A DNA stretch of 64,000 nucleotides from Pontibacter burrus (GCF_010686685.1 NZ_JAAGWD010000005.1:124001-188000), one strand, 5' to 3'. Positions 34,583-43,128 are shown, counted from the first letter of the stretch. Notes: a model not told the origin generated them from the letters alone. Numbers and translations are program-made.

Positions 34583-35869
34583 ATGATTGCGAAATTAATC
34601 TCCTTTTCGCTCCGTAACCGATACTTTGTGCTGCTCATTTCGGCTGCGCTTTTCGGTTGGGGCTTATATGCTGTACAAACAAATAAAGTAGATGCCATTC
34701 CCGACCTTTCGGAGAACCAGGTAATTGTTTTTACAGAATGGATGGGCCGCAGCCCCCAGATCATCGAAGACCAGATCACCTACCCGCTTGTCACCAATTT
34801 GCAGGGCCTGCCCGATGTAAAATATGTGCGCGGCAGCTCCATGTTCGGGATGAGCTTTATCTACGTTATTTTTGAGGACGAGACCGATGTGTACTGGGCC
34901 CGCGAACGCGTGCTGGAACGCCTGAGTTCGGTAGGCAATATGCTGCCTGAAGGCGTTGCTCCTACCCTTGGCCCGGATGGAACAGGCGTAGGCCACATTC
35001 TCTGGTATACCCTGGATGCTCCCGGCATGGACCTAGGTGAACAACGTGCCGTTCAGGACTGGTACGTAAAATTTGCACTGCAAAATGTGAAAGGCGTGAG
35101 TGAGGTAGCATCTTTCGGCGGTTTCCAGAAGCAGTACGAGATCACGCTGGACCCGAATAAACTCACCTATTATAATCTCTCAGTTCCGCAGGTTATCCAG
35201 TCTGTAAGGGCAAATAACAACGAAGGAGGCGGCCGCAAATTCGAGCTCTCTGATATTGGATACATCATTAAAACTACCGGCTATCTGGCATCGGCAGAGG
35301 AGATCGAAAACATTGCCGTTGCTACCAACAACACCATACCTGTCCGCATAAAAGACGTAGCCACCGTGCAGATGACCGGAGAAAGCCGCCTGGGCATTTT
35401 TGACCTGAACGGCGAAGGAGAAGCAGTGGGTGGCATTGTGGTGATGCGCTATGGCGAGAACGCCGACGAAGTGATCGACAACGTGAAGGTGAAGATGGAA
35501 GAAGTAGCCAAAGGTTTACCCGAGGGCATGAAGTTCAACATTGTGTACGACCGCAGTGGCCTGATCAACGAATCGGTAGACTCCATTAAAAAGACCCTGA
35601 TCGAAGAGATGCTGGTGGCCTCGGTGATCGTATTCCTTTTCCTGTTTCACTGGCGCAGCGCCTTGGTTATTCTTATTCAGTTGCCGCTCTCTGTTGCCAT
35701 CGGCTTTATACTGCTCAATGCGTTCGGCATCTCCTCCAACATCATGTCGCTAACCGGTATTGCGCTGTCTATAGGTGTGATTGTGGATGATGCGATCGTG
35801 ATGGTAGAGAATGCTTACCGGCATTTGGCCGATGCGACAAAGGGAAAAGAATGGATGGAAGAAGAGTAA
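34583..35869 (+). CDS. CusA-type heavy-metal RND pump, N-terminal half (split gene)
   Basis: 428 residues from ATG 34583 (MIAKLISFSLRNRYF is the family start; the frame continues upstream but without family similarity). It has TM1, the first periplasmic domain (PDLSENQVIVFTEWMGRSPQ, then the pore region) and TM2-TM4, with the relay helix GIALSIGVIVDDAIVMVENA at about 390-410. It ends after KGKEWMEEE in the cytosolic loop between TM4 and TM5. The second half follows as a separate ORF 52 bases on in another frame. The VDDAIVMVE pattern suggests monovalent Cu/Ag export rather than the divalent set of the 24951 pump. Confidence 0.85.
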   Translation: MIAKLISFSLRNRYFVLLISAALFGWGLYAVQTNKVDAIPDLSENQVIVFTEWMGRSPQIIEDQITYPLVTNLQGLPDVKYVRGSSMFGMSFIYVIFEDETDVYWARERVLERLSSVGNMLPEGVAPTLGPDGTGVGHILWYTLDAPGMDLGEQRAVQDWYVKFALQNVKGVSEVASFGGFQKQYEITLDPNKLTYYNLSVPQVIQSVRANNNEGGGRKFELSDIGYIIKTTGYLASAEEIENIAVATNNTIPVRIKDVATVQMTGESRLGIFDLNGEGEAVGGIVVMRYGENADEVIDNVKVKMEEVAKGLPEGMKFNIVYDRSGLINESVDSIKKTLIEEMLVASVIVFLFLFHWRSALVILIQLPLSVAIGFILLNAFGISSNIMSLTGIALSIGVIVDDAIVMVENAYRHLADATKGKEWMEEE

Positions 35870-35901
35870 GTTGGATGAGCTAAATCACTCATTCACACAA
35901 T

Positions 35902-35920
35902 CACTCATTCAAAATTGAAT
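35902..35920 (+). repeat. CACTCATTCAAAATTGAAT start-region repeat, copy 1
   Basis: Ends one base before the ATG of the CusA C-terminal half. It is identical to 40537-40555 and partly shared with 39172-39186; all three stand directly before start codons in this locus. Confidence 0.75.
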
Positions 35921-35921
35921 C

Positions 35922-37820
35922 ATGAAATTATCAAAAGAAGATAGAATCCGGATCATTGAGAAGGCCAGCAAGCAGGTGGGGCCGAGTGTGTTCTGGAGTA
36001 CCGTAATCATCATTGTTTCCTTTTTGCCGGTGTTCCTGCTTACTGGTCAGGAAGGGAAACTGTTCGGGCCGCTGGCCTGGACCAAAACCTTTATACTTAT
36101 AGTTGATGCCATCATTGCCATCACACTTACACCGGTGCTTATTTCCTTTTTCCTGAAAGGGAAGTTTAAAGAAGAAAACGCCAACCCGATAAACCGCGCC
36201 CTGGAGAAAGTCTACAGCCCTGTGCTGAAGTGGTGTTTGAAATGGCGCAAAACAACGATAGGATTGAACGTACTGGCACTGCTCATAGCTGTACCCATGC
36301 TGTTTAACCTCGGAAATGAGTTTATGCCACCTCTCGACGAAGGCTCTATCCTGTTCATGCCTGTAACCTTACCAGATATCTCCAATGCTGAGGCCAAGCG
36401 CATACTACAGGTACAGGACAAGATCATTAAATCGGTGCCGGAAGTAGAGAGCGTGTTGGGTAAAGCAGGCCGTGCCAGCACCGCCACCGACAACTCCCCT
36501 ATCAGCATGATCGAAACGATTATTATGCTGAAACCGCAGTCGGAGTGGCGCGAAGGCATGACCAAGCAAGACATTATACAGGAACTGGATTCCAAACTGC
36601 AGATACCGGGCGTAGTAAATGGCTGGACCCAACCTATCATCAACCGCATTAACATGCTGGCAACCGGTATCAGAACGGACGTGGGCGTAAAAGTGTACGG
36701 CCAGGACCTGGACTCCATTGCAGCAGTATCGGAGCGAGTACGTGATGCCCTGGGTAGTGTGGAAGGTGTACGCGACCTGTTTGTTGAGCCGATCACGGGT
36801 GGAAAGTACCTGGAAATCGACATTAACCGCGATGCCCTGAGCCGCTTCGGCCTGACCGTGGATGATGTGAACATGATCATTGAGTCGGCTCTGGGCGGAA
36901 CAACTATAGGCAATACCATTGAAGGCCGCCAGCGCTTTGCCATTAACGTGCGCCTTGCGCAGGAGTACCGCAACAGCGTGGAGCGCATCAAACGCATTCC
37001 GATCCAGACACCTTCTGCCGGAACTATACCGCTGTCGTCAGTTGCTGATATTAAGTTTACCGAGGGCCCGCCTATGATCAGTTCCGACAATGCGCAGCTG
37101 CGCGGAGCCGTGCTGTTTAACGTGCGCGACCGCGACCTGGGCAGTACCGTGGAAGAAGCCATTGAAAAGATAAACCAGGAAGTTACTGGTATTCCTGATG
37201 GGTATTATCTGGAGTGGAGCGGCCAGTGGGAAAATCAGGTGCGTGCCAACCAGACGCTGCAACTCATCATTCCGCTGGTACTCATCATCATTTTCCTGAT
37301 CCTGTACTTCTCCTTTAACTCGCTTAAGGAGGCTTTCATAAACCTGGTAACGATACCATTTGCGCTGGTGGGCGGGGTATTTATAGTTTACTTCTATGGC
37401 GTAAACCTGTCGGTGGCCGTGGCAGTGGGCTTTATTGCCTTGTTTGGTATGGCCGTGGAAACCGGGATGCTGATGGTAGTTTACCTGAACGAAGCCATGC
37501 ACGAGCTGGTAGCCCTGAAAGGAAACAGTTCAGATACGATCACTAAAAAAGACCTGCGCGAGTACGTGTTCCGGGGTGCAGCCAAGCGCCTTCGCCCTAA
37601 GATCATGACCGTTTCTGTTTCCCTTTTCGGTTTGATTCCTGTGTTGTGGGCAACGGGCGTGGGTACTGATGTGATGCTGCCTATCGTGCTTCCGCTGATC
37701 GGGGGGGTGTTTACATCATCCATCCACATTCTGCTGGTAACACCGGTAGTGTTCGAAATGACCAAAGAGTACGAGTTAAAGAAACACGGCAAAATTGAGA
37801 TCTACGATGTTAGTCACTAA
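35922..37820 (+). CDS. CusA-type heavy-metal RND pump, C-terminal half (split gene)
   Basis: 632 residues starting MKLSKEDRIRIIEKASKQVG, which is where the TM4-TM5 loop of an intact pump would continue. It holds TM5 (SVFWSTVIIIVSFLPVFLL), TM6, the second periplasmic domain (NEFMPPLDEGSILFMPVTLP) and TM7-TM12, including GVFIVYFYGVNLSVAVAVGF. All the expected C-terminal parts are present, so nothing seems lost beyond covalent continuity. The frame differs from the first half, so the halves can only be made as two chains. It overlaps the TolC gene by 14 bases. Confidence 0.85.
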   Translation: MKLSKEDRIRIIEKASKQVGPSVFWSTVIIIVSFLPVFLLTGQEGKLFGPLAWTKTFILIVDAIIAITLTPVLISFFLKGKFKEENANPINRALEKVYSPVLKWCLKWRKTTIGLNVLALLIAVPMLFNLGNEFMPPLDEGSILFMPVTLPDISNAEAKRILQVQDKIIKSVPEVESVLGKAGRASTATDNSPISMIETIIMLKPQSEWREGMTKQDIIQELDSKLQIPGVVNGWTQPIINRINMLATGIRTDVGVKVYGQDLDSIAAVSERVRDALGSVEGVRDLFVEPITGGKYLEIDINRDALSRFGLTVDDVNMIIESALGGTTIGNTIEGRQRFAINVRLAQEYRNSVERIKRIPIQTPSAGTIPLSSVADIKFTEGPPMISSDNAQLRGAVLFNVRDRDLGSTVEEAIEKINQEVTGIPDGYYLEWSGQWENQVRANQTLQLIIPLVLIIIFLILYFSFNSLKEAFINLVTIPFALVGGVFIVYFYGVNLSVAVAVGFIALFGMAVETGMLMVVYLNEAMHELVALKGNSSDTITKKDLREYVFRGAAKRLRPKIMTVSVSLFGLIPVLWATGVGTDVMLPIVLPLIGGVFTSSIHILLVTPVVFEMTKEYELKKHGKIEIYDVSH

Positions 37821-39111
37821 AAAATATACTTCAGAAATTCCCCTCCTCAGAGGGGTCAGGGGTGGGTTAATCGCAACTATAGCTTTACTGCTAACTATAG
37901 TTCCTGCCCTGGCTCAGACACAACAGCCACAGGTCATGAACCTGGACAGCGTACTGCAGCGCATCAGCAAACAAAACCCGATGCTGCAGATGTACGACAC
38001 GCGTGCCAAAGCCATGGATGCGTACGCCGAAGGTGCAAAGAGCTGGATGGCCCCTATGGTAGGCGGCGGTCTGTATATGAACCCTTATCCGGGAGCCGAG
38101 GTGATGGATGCTGGGGACAAAGGTGCTTACATGATCACGGCAGAACAAAGTATCCCAAACCCTGCCAAGCTGCGCGCTAAGGAAAAGTACATGAAATCCA
38201 GGGCGGCTATAGAGAGCTCTGGCCGGAATGTGACCTATAACGAGCTGCGGGCACAGGCCAAAACGGCATACTATAACTGGGTCGTGCTGGAGAAAAAAAT
38301 AGATGCCCTGCAGGATAACCGCAAGATTATGGACTACATGCTGAAGCTGGCCCGCATCCGCTACCCTTATAACCAGGGCAGGCTCGGCAGCATCTATAAA
38401 GCCGAAGCCAGGATGCACGAAGTAGATAACATGATCGAGATGACCGAACGGCAGATCACGCAGCAGAACATTACGCTTAATACCCTGATGAACCTGCCCC
38501 GTGAACAACGCTACAAGATCGACACAACTATAGTACAGCACCAGCATATGCTGCCAACGATAGATACTACTTACCTGGCGGCTGCCCGCAGCGATGTGCA
38601 GCGCATAGACCGCAGCATTGAAAGCATGCGTCTGAATGTGCAGCTGGAAAAACTGGAACGCAAACCGGACTTCAGTATTCAGTTCGAGCACATGTACCCG
38701 AAGTCAGACATGATGCCGCAGCAGTTCTCAGCTATGGCGATGGTCTCGATTCCGATTGCACCGTGGTCGTCTAAAATGTATAAGGCTAATACCAAGGCCA
38801 TGAACCTGGAGATAAACGCGATGCAACAGGAGCGCGAAGCAATACTGGCCGAAGCACAGGGCATGGCGCAGAGCATGGCCCTAGAAGCAACTGCCCTGCA
38901 CCACCACCTCGAAAACTATAAGAACAAGATTCTGCCGGCCCTAAAGAAGAACTACGATGTAACCATGCTGGCCTATGAACAGAACAGCGCCCAGCTGCCG
39001 GAGGTGATCGATGCCTGGGAAGCCCTGAACATGGCGCAGATGGATTACTTGAATGACCTGCAGCAGTATTACCAGATGGTGGTGAACTACGAAAAGGAAA
39101 TTGAGAAGTAG
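37807..39111 (+). CDS. TolC-family outer-membrane factor
   Basis: 434 residues from ATG 37807 (a TTG four codons upstream is not needed). The N-terminus is odd: MLVTKKYTSEIPLLRGVRGG is partly encoded by a dispersed 36-bp DNA repeat and precedes the real hydrophobic signal segment (IATIALLLTIVPALAQ). The mature part shows two long coiled-coil repeats typical of TolC (about 40-230 and 240-434) with NPMLQMYDTRAKAMD and EQSIPNPAKLRAKEKYM. It would be the outer-membrane exit for the CusA/CusB pump encoded on both sides. Confidence 0.88.
   Translation: MLVTKKYTSEIPLLRGVRGGLIATIALLLTIVPALAQTQQPQVMNLDSVLQRISKQNPMLQMYDTRAKAMDAYAEGAKSWMAPMVGGGLYMNPYPGAEVMDAGDKGAYMITAEQSIPNPAKLRAKEKYMKSRAAIESSGRNVTYNELRAQAKTAYYNWVVLEKKIDALQDNRKIMDYMLKLARIRYPYNQGRLGSIYKAEARMHEVDNMIEMTERQITQQNITLNTLMNLPREQRYKIDTTIVQHQHMLPTIDTTYLAAARSDVQRIDRSIESMRLNVQLEKLERKPDFSIQFEHMYPKSDMMPQQFSAMAMVSIPIAPWSSKMYKANTKAMNLEINAMQQEREAILAEAQGMAQSMALEATALHHHLENYKNKILPALKKNYDVTMLAYEQNSAQLPEVIDAWEALNMAQMDYLNDLQQYYQMVVNYEKEIEK
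37834..37869. repeat. 36-bp dispersed repeat, copy B, inside the TolC signal region
   Basis: 35 of 36 bases match the reverse complement of 19959-19994. Here it is translated as part of EIPLLRGVRGGL in frame with the TolC-family gene. Confidence 0.85.
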
Positions 39112-39171
39112 TTGATTTGAAGATTTGAAAATTTGGAGATGTGGAGATTTGAAAATTAAAACTCACTCAAC

Positions 39172-39186
39172 CACTCATTCAAAATT
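39172..39186 (+). repeat. start-region repeat CACTCATTCAAAATT, copy 2
   Basis: Seven bases before the ATG at 39194. It is preceded by a TTTGAAAATTTGGAGATGTGGAGA stretch similar to 40496-40511. Confidence 0.6.
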
Positions 39187-39193
39187 AGAAACG

Positions 39194-40495
39194 ATGAAAA
39201 GATATATAAACATACTGCTGCTAGTGCTGGCTATAGTTGTTGCGGCCTGCTCAGGTGATGAGCATAAGCACGCAGAGGGCACAACCTACACCTGTCCGAT
39301 GCACCCTCAGATTGTGCAGAATGAGCCCGGGACCTGCCCTATCTGCGGCATGGACCTGGTACCACAGAATGCGCACAGCGAGGGCATAGAAATTACCGAA
39401 GATCTGGCCTTTCTGCTGAAGCCAACCAACACAACAGTTGTTGCCTCTATTGCTACCACAAAACCGGAGCATAAAAGTGTGCAGGCAACTATAAATATGG
39501 AGGGCATCATCAGCTACGATCCGAATCGGGTATACACCATTCCAGCGCGTGTGGCCGGCAGAATAGAATCACTGCAGGTAAAATTTAATTTCCAGCCCGT
39601 CCGCAAAGGCCAGAAGCTGATGGAGATCTATAGTCCGGACCTGATAACGGCGCAACGGGAGCTGATTTACCTGGTACGCGCTGCCCCCGAAGACAAGCAA
39701 CTGATTGAAGCAGCCAAACAAAAACTAAGACTGCAAGGCGCTACCGATGCCCAGATAAACCAACTGGTAAGAACCGGAAAAGAGAGCTACACTTTCGCGA
39801 TCTATAGTCCTTACGATGGCTATGTAATTGGATTAAATACCACAGCGCCTACTGCTTCTGCCGCGCCAACTATGGCGGCTGCTCCTGCGGCGTCGGGCAT
39901 GGATGGAATGGGCAGTGGAGCCACGACAACACCTGCAGTGCCGCAACCAACGGCATCTGCCGGATCGGAAATACAGCTGCGCGAAGGCATGTACGTGAGC
40001 ACTGGGCAGGCCTTGCTACAGGTAGTAAACCCAAACCAGTTGTGGGCAGAGTTTAACGTAGCTGCCGCCGCTGCAAATGCACTTACCAAAGGTGCTCCCT
40101 TGCAGGTCACGTTCCCGCAGGTAACCGACAAGCAGGTGCAGGCTAAAATAGATCTGCTGCAGCCGTTTTACCAGGCCGGCGAAAACTTTGCAAAGGTTCG
40201 GGTATACCTGCCTGGTGAGCAAAAAGCAGCAATGGTCGGTCAACTGGTTAACGGGAAAGTAAACTATAGCACAGAACCTTCTCTATGGATACCAAAAGCT
40301 GCTGTGCTGGACGTGGGCGCAAGCGCAATTGTGTTCCAAAAAGTAAAGGGTGGTTTTGAGCCAATTGCCATACAGGTCGGCACAACCGAAAACAACCAGA
40401 TACAGGTGCTGGACGGACTGCAGCAAACCAATGTAATTGCTACCAACGCCCAGTTCCTGGTAGATAGCGAAAGCTTTATAAGAGTAAAAAAATGA
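39194..40495 (+). CDS. CusB-type RND adaptor with heavy-metal-binding domain, copy 1
   Basis: 433 residues from ATG 39194 (upstream codons from 39125 come from a repeat). Lipoprotein signal MKRYINILLLVLAIVVAAC, His-rich DEHKHAEG, then the heavy-metal-binding domain TYTCPMHPQIVQNEPGTCPI with CGMDLVP. The adaptor core follows (barrel-sandwich near IPARVAGRIESLQVKF, helical hairpin about 150-190). A Met/Gly-rich insertion GMDGMGSG lies in the second half of the sandwich, at about 235, a likely copper-binding loop. It should hand Cu(I) or Ag(I) to the pump. A second adaptor follows after 61 bases. Confidence 0.92.
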   Translation: MKRYINILLLVLAIVVAACSGDEHKHAEGTTYTCPMHPQIVQNEPGTCPICGMDLVPQNAHSEGIEITEDLAFLLKPTNTTVVASIATTKPEHKSVQATINMEGIISYDPNRVYTIPARVAGRIESLQVKFNFQPVRKGQKLMEIYSPDLITAQRELIYLVRAAPEDKQLIEAAKQKLRLQGATDAQINQLVRTGKESYTFAIYSPYDGYVIGLNTTAPTASAAPTMAAAPAASGMDGMGSGATTTPAVPQPTASAGSEIQLREGMYVSTGQALLQVVNPNQLWAEFNVAAAAANALTKGAPLQVTFPQVTDKQVQAKIDLLQPFYQAGENFAKVRVYLPGEQKAAMVGQLVNGKVNYSTEPSLWIPKAAVLDVGASAIVFQKVKGGFEPIAIQVGTTENNQIQVLDGLQQTNVIATNAQFLVDSESFIRVKK

Positions 40496-40536
40496 TTTGA
40501 AAATGTGGAGACGTAAAATTCACACATTCACTCCAT

Positions 40537-40555
40537 CACTCATTCAAAATTGAAT
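40537..40555 (+). repeat. CACTCATTCAAAATTGAAT start-region repeat, copy 3
   Basis: Identical in 19 bases to 35902-35920 and again ends one base before an ATG (40557). Confidence 0.75.
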
Positions 40556-40556
40556 T

Positions 40557-41747
40557 ATGAAACGATACATAAACATACTTTTGCTGGTGGTGGCTATAAT
40601 TGTAGCGGCCTGCTCTGGCAAAGAACACAAACACGCAGAAGGAGTTACCTACACCTGCCCGATGCACCCGCAGATTGTGCAGAACGAACCGGGCACCTGC
40701 CCTATCTGTTTTATGGACCTGGTACCTGTGTCGCAGAGTGGGCAGAAAGAGGGCGAACTGATGCTGAGTAATGGCCAGATCGCATTGGGAAATATCAAAG
40801 TAAAGCGCATAAAATTCGGCGATGTGAACAACAACACTATCCTGACCGGACGACTCGCGCTAAACGAAGAACAGACCGACGTGATCAGCAGCCGCGCTGC
40901 AGGGCGTATAGATAAACTGCATATAAAAGAAACCGGTCAGCCAATAAAGCAAGGGCAGCCACTATACGAACTATACTCCGAACAGCTCCTGACGCTACAG
41001 CAGGAATACCTACTGGCTTTAAAACAGCAGCAGGAACTGGGCGCAGAGAACCCGCGGTTTGCGTCCTTCCTGAACGCTGCCAAACAGAAACTCAAACTAT
41101 ATGGCTTAACCGAAAGCCAGATCAGTAGTCTTGCCAGAAGAGGCACTACTAACCCGCGCATCACGTTTGTAGCGCCAGCCTCAGGTTTAGTAACTGAAGT
41201 AGCAGCCGCTGAGGGCCAGTATGTAACGGAAGGCAGCGAATTATATAAACTAAGTAACCTGGGCAGCATTTGGGTAGAGGCCGAACTATACCCGCAGGAA
41301 GTGGCCAATGTATCGGTAGGCGATGAGGTGCAGGTTTCGGTGCAGGGTGCTGCTGATCCGGTTACAGCCAAAGTTACGTTCCTGAGTCCCGAATACAGGT
41401 CCGGAAGCCAGGTAGCTGTGCTCCGCGCCGAACTGCCAAACAAACAGGGTAACTACATGCCGGGCATGCAGGCTAATATTGTACTGCCGGGCAAAAGCGG
41501 TTCCAGTCTGGTTATACCAACCGATGCTGTTATCAGAAGCAGCCAGCATAACCATGTGTGGGTGCAAACCGGAAAAAACACTTTTGCTGCGCGGGTTGTT
41601 ACCCTCGGAGAAGAAAGCGCTGATAACGTGGCCATACTTTCGGGCATCAAAGAAAACGACAGAGTGGTGATCTCTGGTGCTTATTTGCTATACAGCGAAT
41701 TTGTACTTAAAAAAGGCGGCGACCCTGTTGCCAGCCATCAACATTAA
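40557..41747 (+). CDS. CusB-type RND adaptor with heavy-metal-binding domain, copy 2
   Basis: 396 residues. The first 60 or so residues are nearly the same as in the adaptor at 39194 (signal, HKHAEG, TYTCPMHPQIVQNEPGTCPI), but the usual CGMDL is CFMDL here. The remainder is clearly diverged: VISSRAAGRIDKLHIKETGQ, helical hairpin with LLALKQQQELGAENP, ITFVAPASGLVTEV and YMPGMQANIVLP. It lacks the Met-rich loop of copy 1. This is a tandem duplicate at least for the N-terminal part. Two adaptors in one pump locus may form a mixed ring or serve different assembly states. Confidence 0.92.
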   Translation: MKRYINILLLVVAIIVAACSGKEHKHAEGVTYTCPMHPQIVQNEPGTCPICFMDLVPVSQSGQKEGELMLSNGQIALGNIKVKRIKFGDVNNNTILTGRLALNEEQTDVISSRAAGRIDKLHIKETGQPIKQGQPLYELYSEQLLTLQQEYLLALKQQQELGAENPRFASFLNAAKQKLKLYGLTESQISSLARRGTTNPRITFVAPASGLVTEVAAAEGQYVTEGSELYKLSNLGSIWVEAELYPQEVANVSVGDEVQVSVQGAADPVTAKVTFLSPEYRSGSQVAVLRAELPNKQGNYMPGMQANIVLPGKSGSSLVIPTDAVIRSSQHNHVWVQTGKNTFAARVVTLGEESADNVAILSGIKENDRVVISGAYLLYSEFVLKKGGDPVASHQH

Positions 41748-41752
41748 TATTA

Positions 41753-41760
41753 TATTTTTG
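41753..41760 (+). promoter_or_regulatory. TAnnTTTG promoter element before the 42-residue gene
   Basis: TATTTTTG ends four bases before the ATG at 41765, so any transcript started here would begin at or just inside the coding region. It may be fortuitous. Confidence 0.3.
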
Positions 41761-41764
41761 TATT

Positions 41765-41893
41765 ATGAAAGACTGCTGCAGAACCGGCGACGAACAACCT
41801 GCCAATCCGAAATCATCCTGGATGAAATGGTTGTTGTATCTTGCTATCGGGCTGGCGCTCGGCTTTGTTATTCTTGAACAGATTAATTTTTAA
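41765..41893 (+). CDS. 42-residue CC-motif single-pass membrane peptide
   Basis: Reads MKDCCRTGDEQPANPKSSWM, then the membrane helix KWLLYLAIGLALGFVIL and ends EQINF. The N-terminal Cys-Cys pair on a short cytosolic (or periplasmic) tail fits metal binding. It sits 17 bases after the second CusB adaptor and 16 bases before the YHS-like lipoprotein, so it is part of the same operon. It is too short for most gene callers. No named family was recognised. Confidence 0.65.
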   Translation: MKDCCRTGDEQPANPKSSWMKWLLYLAIGLALGFVILEQINF

Positions 41894-41909
41894 ACGATAA
41901 TACCTACTT

Positions 41910-42371
41910 ATGAAGAAGAACCTGTTTTATAACCTTACCCTATCGGCGCTTGTGCTGGCTTCCTGCTCGTCGGATAAACCAGCGCAAACACAGGCTGATG
42001 CTGCACCTGCCGAAACGACAGCAGCCATGGACCACAGCATGCATACTGCCCAGCAAGCTGCAACAGCAACACCTGCTGAATTAATGACAGAAGATGGCCT
42101 GCCAAAAGACCTGGTGTGCATGGTAAACAACGCCTTTATGGGTAAAAAGCAATACCCGGTTGAGTTTGAGGATAAGATGTACTACGGCTGCTGCGAGATG
42201 TGCGTGAACACTATAAAAAATCAGCGTGAAGTGCGTTATACAAAAGATCCGCTAACCGGCGAGGAAGTTGATAAGTCGGCGGCATTTATTGCGCTTAAAC
42301 CAGGTGGAGCCAACGGCGATGTGCTGTACTTTGCATCCGAAGAGAACTATAGGCAATACCAGCAACTATAG
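41910..42371 (+). CDS. YHS/TRASH-like metal-binding lipoprotein
   Basis: 153 residues. Lipoprotein signal ending LVLASC (Cys about 19), an Ala/Thr-rich linker with the His/Met stretch MDHSMHTAQ, then a small domain with LVCMVNNAFMG, VEFEDKMYYGCCEMCVNTI, that is Cys...CCxxC as in TRASH/YHS metal-binding domains, and a final YFASEENYRQYQQL. It probably binds copper in the periplasm. The stop TAG is provided by an AACTATAGTT copy (42364-42373). Confidence 0.78.
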   Translation: MKKNLFYNLTLSALVLASCSSDKPAQTQADAAPAETTAAMDHSMHTAQQAATATPAELMTEDGLPKDLVCMVNNAFMGKKQYPVEFEDKMYYGCCEMCVNTIKNQREVRYTKDPLTGEEVDKSAAFIALKPGGANGDVLYFASEENYRQYQQL

Positions 42372-42447
42372 TTGCACACAGAACTATAGTTCAGAATCAT
42401 CAAACCAATTCCTATATTTATAGTTTCAACCATCCAGTAACATAACC

Positions 42448-43074
42448 ATGAGAAAAACACTCGTAGCCGCTGCCCTTGCAGCCTTTATATTTACAGCCTG
42501 CACTGACAGCAAGCAGGAAGCCGCAAACGAACACGCTGACCACCACGAAGGTATGGCCCACGGCGATAACATGCCTGACGCCACTACTATAGTTGTTGAA
42601 ACGCCTGACTATACGTCGGTAAACGGTCCTGTTAAAGAGCAGATTGCAGCGGTTGTAGACAGCTACCTTAAACTGAAAGACAACCTGGTAGCGTCGGATG
42701 CCGGAAAGGCGCAGGCAGATGCAAAAGAGGTTAAAGCTGCCGCTGAAAAAGTAGAGGTAAGTGCGCTGGAAGGCGAGCAGAAAACTTTTGCAGAAGAAAG
42801 ACTGAGCGAAGTGAAACAGGCTGCATCAGCCATGGCCGAAGCTGCTGATCTTGATCTACAGCGTGCGCAGCTTGAGCTGCTTTCAGAAGCTACCTTTGCC
42901 CTTACAAAAGCATTTGGTGCTGCAAACGAAACACTTTACTATCAGCATTGCCCTATGGCTAACAACGACCAGGGTGCTTACTGGCTGAGCTCTAACAAAG
43001 AGATTCGCAACCCATACTTTGGTGATGCCATGCTGAAGTGCGGCAGCAACGAAGAAGTTTACAGCAAGAAGTAA
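42448..43074 (+). CDS. DUF3347 domain lipoprotein, copper-associated
   Basis: 208 residues. Lipoprotein signal ending FIFTAC, His/Met-rich region EHADHHEGMAHGDNM, helical domain (about 55-150), then the DUF3347 signature YYQHCPMANNDQGAYWLS and EIRNPYFGDAMLKCG. In Bacteroidota this domain accompanies CusA/CusB systems, and the HCPMA plus late Cys are probable Cu ligands. It is the last gene of the metal locus, followed directly by a strong terminator. Confidence 0.9.
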   Translation: MRKTLVAAALAAFIFTACTDSKQEAANEHADHHEGMAHGDNMPDATTIVVETPDYTSVNGPVKEQIAAVVDSYLKLKDNLVASDAGKAQADAKEVKAAAEKVEVSALEGEQKTFAEERLSEVKQAASAMAEAADLDLQRAQLELLSEATFALTKAFGAANETLYYQHCPMANNDQGAYWLSSNKEIRNPYFGDAMLKCGSNEEVYSKK

Positions 43075-43092
43075 TTTCTATTTACATACCAC

Positions 43093-43128
43093 AGAAAAGG
43101 CAACCTATACAGGTTGCCTTTTCTGTTT
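43093..43128 (+). terminator. strong terminator after the second metal locus
   Basis: AGAAAAGGCAACCT (43093-43106) pairs perfectly with AGGTTGCCTTTTCT (43111-43124) around a 4-base loop, then GTTTTT. Confidence 0.88.

Noticed and set aside
36212..37162. 316-codon Ser/Arg-rich ORF opposite the CusA C-terminal half
   Set aside because: Composition is that of a reverse-complement shadow; the plus-strand gene is certain.
35902..40555. The three CACTCATTC repeats as a CRISPR array
   Set aside because: Only three copies, kilobases apart and each tied to a start codon, with genes between them.
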